8,535 bases of DNA from the NCBI GenBank assembly GCA_019308655.1, contig JAFDHS010000027.1:1-8535 (forward strand), written 5' to 3'. Every line of letters begins with the position of its first letter. The first letter of the stretch is position 1. The DNA comes from Deltaproteobacteria bacterium. GTDB lineage: Bacteria; Desulfobacterota; Desulfobacteria; Desulfobacterales; JAFDHS01. The notes under the pieces were generated by a model. That model saw only the letters and a list, made by a program, of their open reading frames with translations. It ran no database searches and was not told the origin of the DNA. Below, one piece after another: positions 5,177 through 8,535 of this stretch. A program made the translations under genes and the position numbers.

Positions 5177-7412
5177 TCATAATCTCCTTCGCAAGATCAA
5201 CATCTACATAAACGGGCTCGCCATCCTCGATTAGGGGCGCGTTTGCATTATCGAAAGCCCATTCGTTGAGGACTTCCATAGCCCCATCAACCATCAGACC
5301 CAGTTCCTTGCATTTTTCATGCAGAGCAGAGCGCTCCCAGGTTTCCTGAGATTGGAGACAATTAAAAAAGCTCAGATGGGCCTCATCCAACCCAGCCAAG
5401 GGGCTGATTGATGAAACAATATCGACGTCAGGGGTAGAATCAAGATCCGCTTCGCCATCCTCCTGATCAGCAAAAATACCTTCAAGCACTCCTTTAACCT
5501 GCCGGGTTTCCTCATCGCGTATGCGAATCAATTCAGCATTCAAAAGGAAACCTTTTTCAGCAGGAGCCCCGATTGTCGGCTTCGGTATTGAAAAAGCGGC
5601 TTCCGGATCACGGATACCAACCGTAACAGGCTCGCAGGGAGCGGCCTGGGCATGAATGTCGCTTGTAACCTGATCCTTTTCCAGGCCAAGCGTGGTATAC
5701 AGCTTTTCAAGTTGTTTGACCTCTTTTGGGTCGATGCGCCCATCCGCATGAGCAACCGATATCAATATGCGGCTGATTGCAACTTTTTCGGCTTGGCTAA
5801 CTTCGGCAAGTCGTTGTTTGATTCCGGCAACACTTTGCGGGGTCCTGATACACCAATAAAGAAAACCCAACAGAGAGTCTTTTTCTATATTGCTTAGTTC
5901 GCGATTATCCTGAATAAGGTTCTGAAGCGTTGCTTCCTCTGCGGGCGACAGGTCTTGGTCAATCTGGCTGACCATGGCGCCGAGACGCAAGATGCTGCCA
6001 ACAGTGCGAAACTCTTTTGATACCTGGAAGTCCACCCCGTGGCCATGCTGGAAGATGACCACATGGCCGCCCGGACTCGGCTTCATATTGTGGTAGCGGG
6101 CATCCGGGGCTATGCCGAAGCCCATGCCTTCAACCAATACTGCCAAAGTTTCCGATTCTTTCTTGTTGAATTTGGTGGGTATTTTCTCACCTAAGCTATT
6201 ATAAAGCTCATCAACTGAAATCAATTCTGTTCCTGCCTCGCAAACCTGAGCAAGGAGATTTTTAAATTTTTCTGCCCTCGGATCCTGACTCATCAGTTCC
6301 TTCGGAAGCAACGCCATGGCAGCCAATGATTTTTTATCATTATTCTTGCGTCCTAAGAAGCGACTATAGGGCTCCAGTTCGATAGTACATTCTTCCACCA
6401 ATGCACTCAACTTTTTCAAAGGGGCGGTCAGGATAAAAGGATTCGGAAGGTCTGGGGTCTGGAGTTTTAAATCGACTCGCACCGATGGACTGGCTGCTCG
6501 ATATTCAAGCTTTAACGGTGTTTTGTTGGGTCTGACCAGTAGGCCATCGCCAAACTTTTGTTTGTAACGGCGAACAAACATATCATGAAACTCTTTAGGA
6601 CAGCGCCGGGCAGGTGTCCGTAAATTGAATTCAGGATGGAGCATCAACCACTGAAGTGCCACTTCTGCCGGAATCGGCTTTCCTTCAGCAACATACTGCG
6701 CCAAGACAACCTGAAAAGGCTCTGAACAGTGTCTGTCATTGAAATTAAGGTGTTCGGGAATAGGTTTATCCCTTTGAAAAAGAACCCATTCCATTGCAAG
6801 AAAATTACTGGCGTAGCCCCGAAAAGAACGATTGCCCCCGTAAATTCCAAGGAGTCGTTTCACTTCCGCGACAATCGCGACACGCTCTTTTTCTGAAACC
6901 TTTCCTTTTTGACCATCAACAAACAGGCGCCGCTCAAGGCCGTAGAAGAACAGAAAAACATAGCCCATATTTGTTTTCGGCTCCAAACGACCACCCGTCA
7001 GCCATTTAAGATAGGCACCGCGACATTTTGCAGAAATGCGACCATATTGCGGCCAATACCCCATCTCATCCCCGGCTTCCCAAGGTTCGGCAGAGGAAAC
7101 TTTAAGCTGCGGATTGATAAGACAAGCATCGTTTTCATATCTGCGGGAATCGAGTAAAGTCTCACCCACATATATCATTCCGCCAGATATATTGTAATGT
7201 TGGACTTTGATACTCTGACCACTTTCGTACCATTGGGCAGGCTTTCCGCTCGGACGTTCATTTCGGTCATAATCACTGCGATATCTTCCGGGGCCAGAAA
7301 CCTCAACTCTATATGTGATTTCCTGGGTCTCTGGTGGCTTCTTGGTTGAGGCAACCCCTTTTACTATTCTATAGATGACATAGAGAACGAATAAGACAAT
7401 TATTATTTCCAT
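5169..7412 (-). CDS. sngA: SngA: membrane-anchored TerB-N/TerB/TerB-C protein of a Shango defence system
   Basis: A 747-residue protein. Residues 2-17 (EIIIVLFVLYVIYRIV) form a single N-terminal transmembrane segment followed by K18, K24 and K25, which predicts an inner-membrane anchor with the body in the cytoplasm. A TerB-N domain spans about 55-270: WYESGQSIKVQHYNISGGMI, then MGYWPQYGRIS, RGAYLKWLTGGR and YVFLFFYGLERRL are its hallmark strings. A TerB-like helical domain follows near 480-590, with the acidic metal-type motif HADGRIDPKEV (555-565). TerB-C occupies about 620-747 (GLDEAHLSFFNCL, WERSALHEKC, GLMVDGAMEVLNEWAFDNA). TerB domains occur in tellurite-resistance and stress proteins and bind divalent metal; no tellurite function should be assumed here. 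The ATG at 7412 has an AAGGA six bases upstream. It is the first gene of the operon and probably the sensor or scaffold that ties the ATPase and helicase to the membrane. Confidence 0.92.
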   Translation of the reverse strand: MEIIIVLFVLYVIYRIVKGVASTKKPPETQEITYRVEVSGPGRYRSDYDRNERPSGKPAQWYESGQSIKVQHYNISGGMIYVGETLLDSRRYENDACLINPQLKVSSAEPWEAGDEMGYWPQYGRISAKCRGAYLKWLTGGRLEPKTNMGYVFLFFYGLERRLFVDGQKGKVSEKERVAIVAEVKRLLGIYGGNRSFRGYASNFLAMEWVLFQRDKPIPEHLNFNDRHCSEPFQVVLAQYVAEGKPIPAEVALQWLMLHPEFNLRTPARRCPKEFHDMFVRRYKQKFGDGLLVRPNKTPLKLEYRAASPSVRVDLKLQTPDLPNPFILTAPLKKLSALVEECTIELEPYSRFLGRKNNDKKSLAAMALLPKELMSQDPRAEKFKNLLAQVCEAGTELISVDELYNSLGEKIPTKFNKKESETLAVLVEGMGFGIAPDARYHNMKPSPGGHVVIFQHGHGVDFQVSKEFRTVGSILRLGAMVSQIDQDLSPAEEATLQNLIQDNRELSNIEKDSLLGFLYWCIRTPQSVAGIKQRLAEVSQAEKVAISRILISVAHADGRIDPKEVKQLEKLYTTLGLEKDQVTSDIHAQAAPCEPVTVGIRDPEAAFSIPKPTIGAPAEKGFLLNAELIRIRDEETRQVKGVLEGIFADQEDGEADLDSTPDVDIVSSISPLAGLDEAHLSFFNCLQSQETWERSALHEKCKELGLMVDGAMEVLNEWAFDNANAPLIEDGEPVYVDVDLAKEIMNA
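5184..5189 (-). promoter_or_regulatory. Ribosome binding site for sngB within the sngA end
   Basis: Minus-strand AAGGAG lies seven bases before the sngB ATG (5176) and inside the last codons of sngA. It decides the sngB start and, with the eight-base gene overlap, suggests that sngA and sngB are translated in a coupled way at similar levels. Confidence 0.75.
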
Positions 7413-7470
7413 GGTAAATCCTTTCTCACTTTGATTGCCAGATGCAACGATATTTATTCAGACCAACTAA

Positions 7471-7590
7471 CGTGCGCGGGTGAGGAGCACGCGCCAGCAT
7501 GTCTGTTCAAACCGCGTTGATAGGCCGCGCTTAGTGCCCCTCGGTATCCTCAGCCGCGCCCGATAGGACCGGCGCGAAGCGCCCGGCAAC
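7471..7590. other. GC-rich, hairpin-rich intergenic stretch upstream of sngA
   Basis: This segment is visibly richer in G and C than the A+T-rich sequence on either side. It carries several short inverted repeats: cgtgc/gcacg (7471-7475 and 7487-7491) and a stronger bulged hairpin ccggcgc-gaa-gcgcccgg (7569-7586). It separates sngA (-) from the integrase relic (+). It could be a recombination or element-end sequence, a transcribed leader of the sng operon with regulatory structure, or a piece of an intergenic repeat. I could not recognise a canonical attC/attI core, a riboswitch, or a convincing sngA promoter in it. Confidence 0.4.
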
Positions 7591-7637
7591 AAATAGTAAC
7601 TATATGATTTCTTGATACTTATCATGCAGGAAAATGA

Positions 7638-7666
7638 TTGACAAGGAGACTCGCTGCCAGTAAGAG
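7638..7666 (+). promoter_or_regulatory. Possible promoter for the integrase relic
   Basis: A perfect TTGACA (7638-7643) is followed after 17 bases by TAAGAG (7661-7666), a poor -10 with three of six matches. The position, about 30-60 bases before the integrase relic, is sensible, but the -10 makes this weak. Confidence 0.3.
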
Positions 7667-7696
7667 ATTCCTAACCGGATAACACTCATATTTTGC

Positions 7697-8077
7697 ATGT
7701 TATGCAGTTTTAGGATATCACGCTTGATCAAAACACCACAAAATATTGCGATCCTTTTCGATCAGCAACCGGCTACAGGATCAATCCCTGAGCACTCCCG
7801 ATCCCATTTCTGTCAATGGCTCAGGTTTTATCTATATTTCTGCCACAAATACGGATTCACCAGTTCGGAAAAGAGCAGTCTGGCGGCCGCCTTCATCGAC
7901 AAACTGAAGGAGAAAAAACAGAACGTTTAGAATCAACGACAGGCTGCCCAAGCGATTTCCATCTACTATGATCTCCTATCAGCCGGAAATCAAAGACCGC
8001 AAGGTACAACCAGCGAAAAGCATGGGAACGAGAAACCCTTCACTGCTTACTACTTTCTTCTTACCATTTATGCTTGA
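7697..8077 (+). pseudogene. Integron-type tyrosine recombinase (IntI-like), N-terminal relic with an in-frame stop
   Basis: From ATG 7697 (or, better, TTG 7724, which has AGGAT seven bases upstream) the frame reads KTPQNIAILFDQQ, then SIPEHSRSHFCQWLRFYLYF, CHKYGF and FIDKLKEKKQ. This is the SAM-like core-binding N-terminus typical of integron integrases and their relatives. A TAG at 7928-7930 interrupts it, yet the same frame goes on to read NQRQAAQAISIYYDLL, the next conserved helix (QAAxAISxYYE in relatives), before dissolving into unrecognised sequence and ending at TGA 8075-8077. TAG is one C-to-T change from CAG (Gln). The whole catalytic domain (Arg, HxxR, Tyr nucleophile) is absent, so the gene is dead by both nonsense mutation and truncation. 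Intact relatives are about 320-460 residues. It transcribes away from sngA, so the two are divergent. Confidence 0.75.
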
Positions 8078-8116
8078 TATTTTTATCGCAAAAGATTATG
8101 GTTAACCCAACTTAAT

Positions 8117-8182
8117 CATGATCAGCTCCAAATAAGCAAGCCCCGCCGGATGCTACCAACATCCAACGAGGCTCTGATCATG
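8117..8182. repeat. Nested inverted repeat upstream of the helix-turn-helix gene
   Basis: The outer arms catgatcag (8117-8125) and ctgatcatg (8174-8182) are perfectly complementary over nine bases. Inside them is an imperfect hairpin (8139-8173): agcc/ggct, cg/cg and ggatg/catcc paired around the loop ctaccaa. The structure ends 25 bases before the ATG at 8208. It could be an autoregulatory operator for the following DNA-binding protein, a terminator for the integrase, or a mobile-element end. Confidence 0.5.
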
Positions 8183-8207
8183 CAACCTTACCACTAATAA
8201 GGATAAC

Positions 8208-8535
8208 ATGACTGCGCGACACTTTAGCGACCCCACCGGGAATCGTCAAGAAAGAATTACCCCTTTTCAAAAGTTTGATGGGAATTATCTGGGTATCCTC
8301 TACAATCCCGCCTTTCCGGATATCCTGATCGTCACTGAAAAAAAGCTGCTTAAACTCTTAAACCAATATGCTTTCATGGATGGTAAATGTTATCCCAAAC
8401 AAACCACCCTGGCTGCTAAACTCAACTGTACTACTCGACAAATCAGACGGTTGATCAAAAAACTTGAGCAAAAAGGGTTTATCGAAGTTGAACGTCCGAC
8501 CCTGATCGAACGACATGTTTTCAAAAAAAGCAGCC
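8208..8535 (+). CDS. Winged helix-turn-helix DNA-binding protein (HTH_36-like), 3' end outside the window
   Basis: The frame is open from ATG 8208 to the window edge (109 residues so far). AAGGA (8199-8203) four bases upstream supports the start. After an N-terminal ~40-residue lead (ITPFQKFDGNYLGILYNPAF) comes a winged HTH: KKLLKLLNQYAF (45-56), then YPKQTTLAAKLNCTTRQIRR (62-81) as the helix-turn-helix, and LIKKLEQKGFIEVER (82-96) into the wing. The pattern (a Tyr/Pro-Lys-Gln lead, LAxKL, TxRxIRRxIKxLExKGxI) is that of HTH_36 domains found in phage, plasmid and mobile-element regulators or replication initiators. It continues in the direction of the integrase relic and may belong to the same element. 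The C-terminus is not visible, so a replication or transposition role cannot be chosen over simple regulation. Confidence 0.75.
   Translation, partial: MTARHFSDPTGNRQERITPFQKFDGNYLGILYNPAFPDILIVTEKKLLKLLNQYAFMDGKCYPKQTTLAAKLNCTTRQIRRLIKKLEQKGFIEVERPTLIERHVFKKSS

Noticed and set aside
1686..7412. BREX type 2 system
   Set aside because: The ATPase and helicase resemble BrxD and BrxHI, but no PglX methylase, PglZ phosphatase, PglW kinase or PglY is present, and the TerB protein is not a BREX component.
5169..7412. Tellurite-resistance operon
   Set aside because: TerB-type domains are present, but no TerC, TerD/E, TerZ or TerA-like gene accompanies them; the context is ATPase plus helicase.
7471..7590. 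Canonical attC or attI site
   Set aside because: I looked for paired RYYYAAC/GTTRRRY core sites and found none in a proper arrangement; only general hairpins are visible.
1..8535. CRISPR array, tRNA or rRNA genes
   Set aside because: No regularly spaced repeat-spacer pattern, no tRNA cloverleaf with a TTCGA-type arm, and no rRNA-like sequence was seen on either strand.

Overview
The window looks like a bacterial chromosome segment of mixed, fairly balanced base composition. The wording of the partial TsaD, the integron-type integrase relic and the partial helix-turn-helix protein reminds me of Desulfobacterota (Desulfobacterales). That is recall rather than a search, so the taxonomy is tentative.

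Layout, left to right: (1) the 3' half of a housekeeping gene, tsaD (+), at the left edge; (2) about 1.2 kb of decay (500-1685) that holds no intact gene. It contains a good promoter and ribosome site leading into a nonsense-truncated ribbon-helix-helix antitoxin relic (+), an Rpn/PD-(D/E)XK nuclease gene that has lost its catalytic middle (-), and a short palindromic repeat; (3) a compact, intact three-gene minus-strand operon (7412 down to 1686). It encodes a membrane-anchored TerB-domain protein, a BrxD-like P-loop ATPase and an Lhr/BrxHI-like superfamily II helicase; (4) a GC-rich, hairpin-rich intergenic stretch (about 7470-7590); (5) an integron-type tyrosine recombinase N-terminal relic with an in-frame stop (+); (6) a nested inverted repeat, followed by a helix-turn-helix gene (+) that runs off the right edge.

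The operon matches the Shango anti-phage defence system (SngA TerB, SngB ATPase, SngC helicase) in gene content, order and protein architecture. The genes overlap or nearly touch and each has its own Shine-Dalgarno sequence, so they are probably translated from one message as parts of one machine. A likely model is a membrane-tethered TerB sensor or scaffold coupled to an ATPase and a nucleic-acid translocase or helicase.

The surroundings (toxin-antitoxin relic, Rpn relic, integrase relic, palindromes) are typical of an accessory defence island beside a core gene, where older cargo has decayed while the Shango operon still looks functional.
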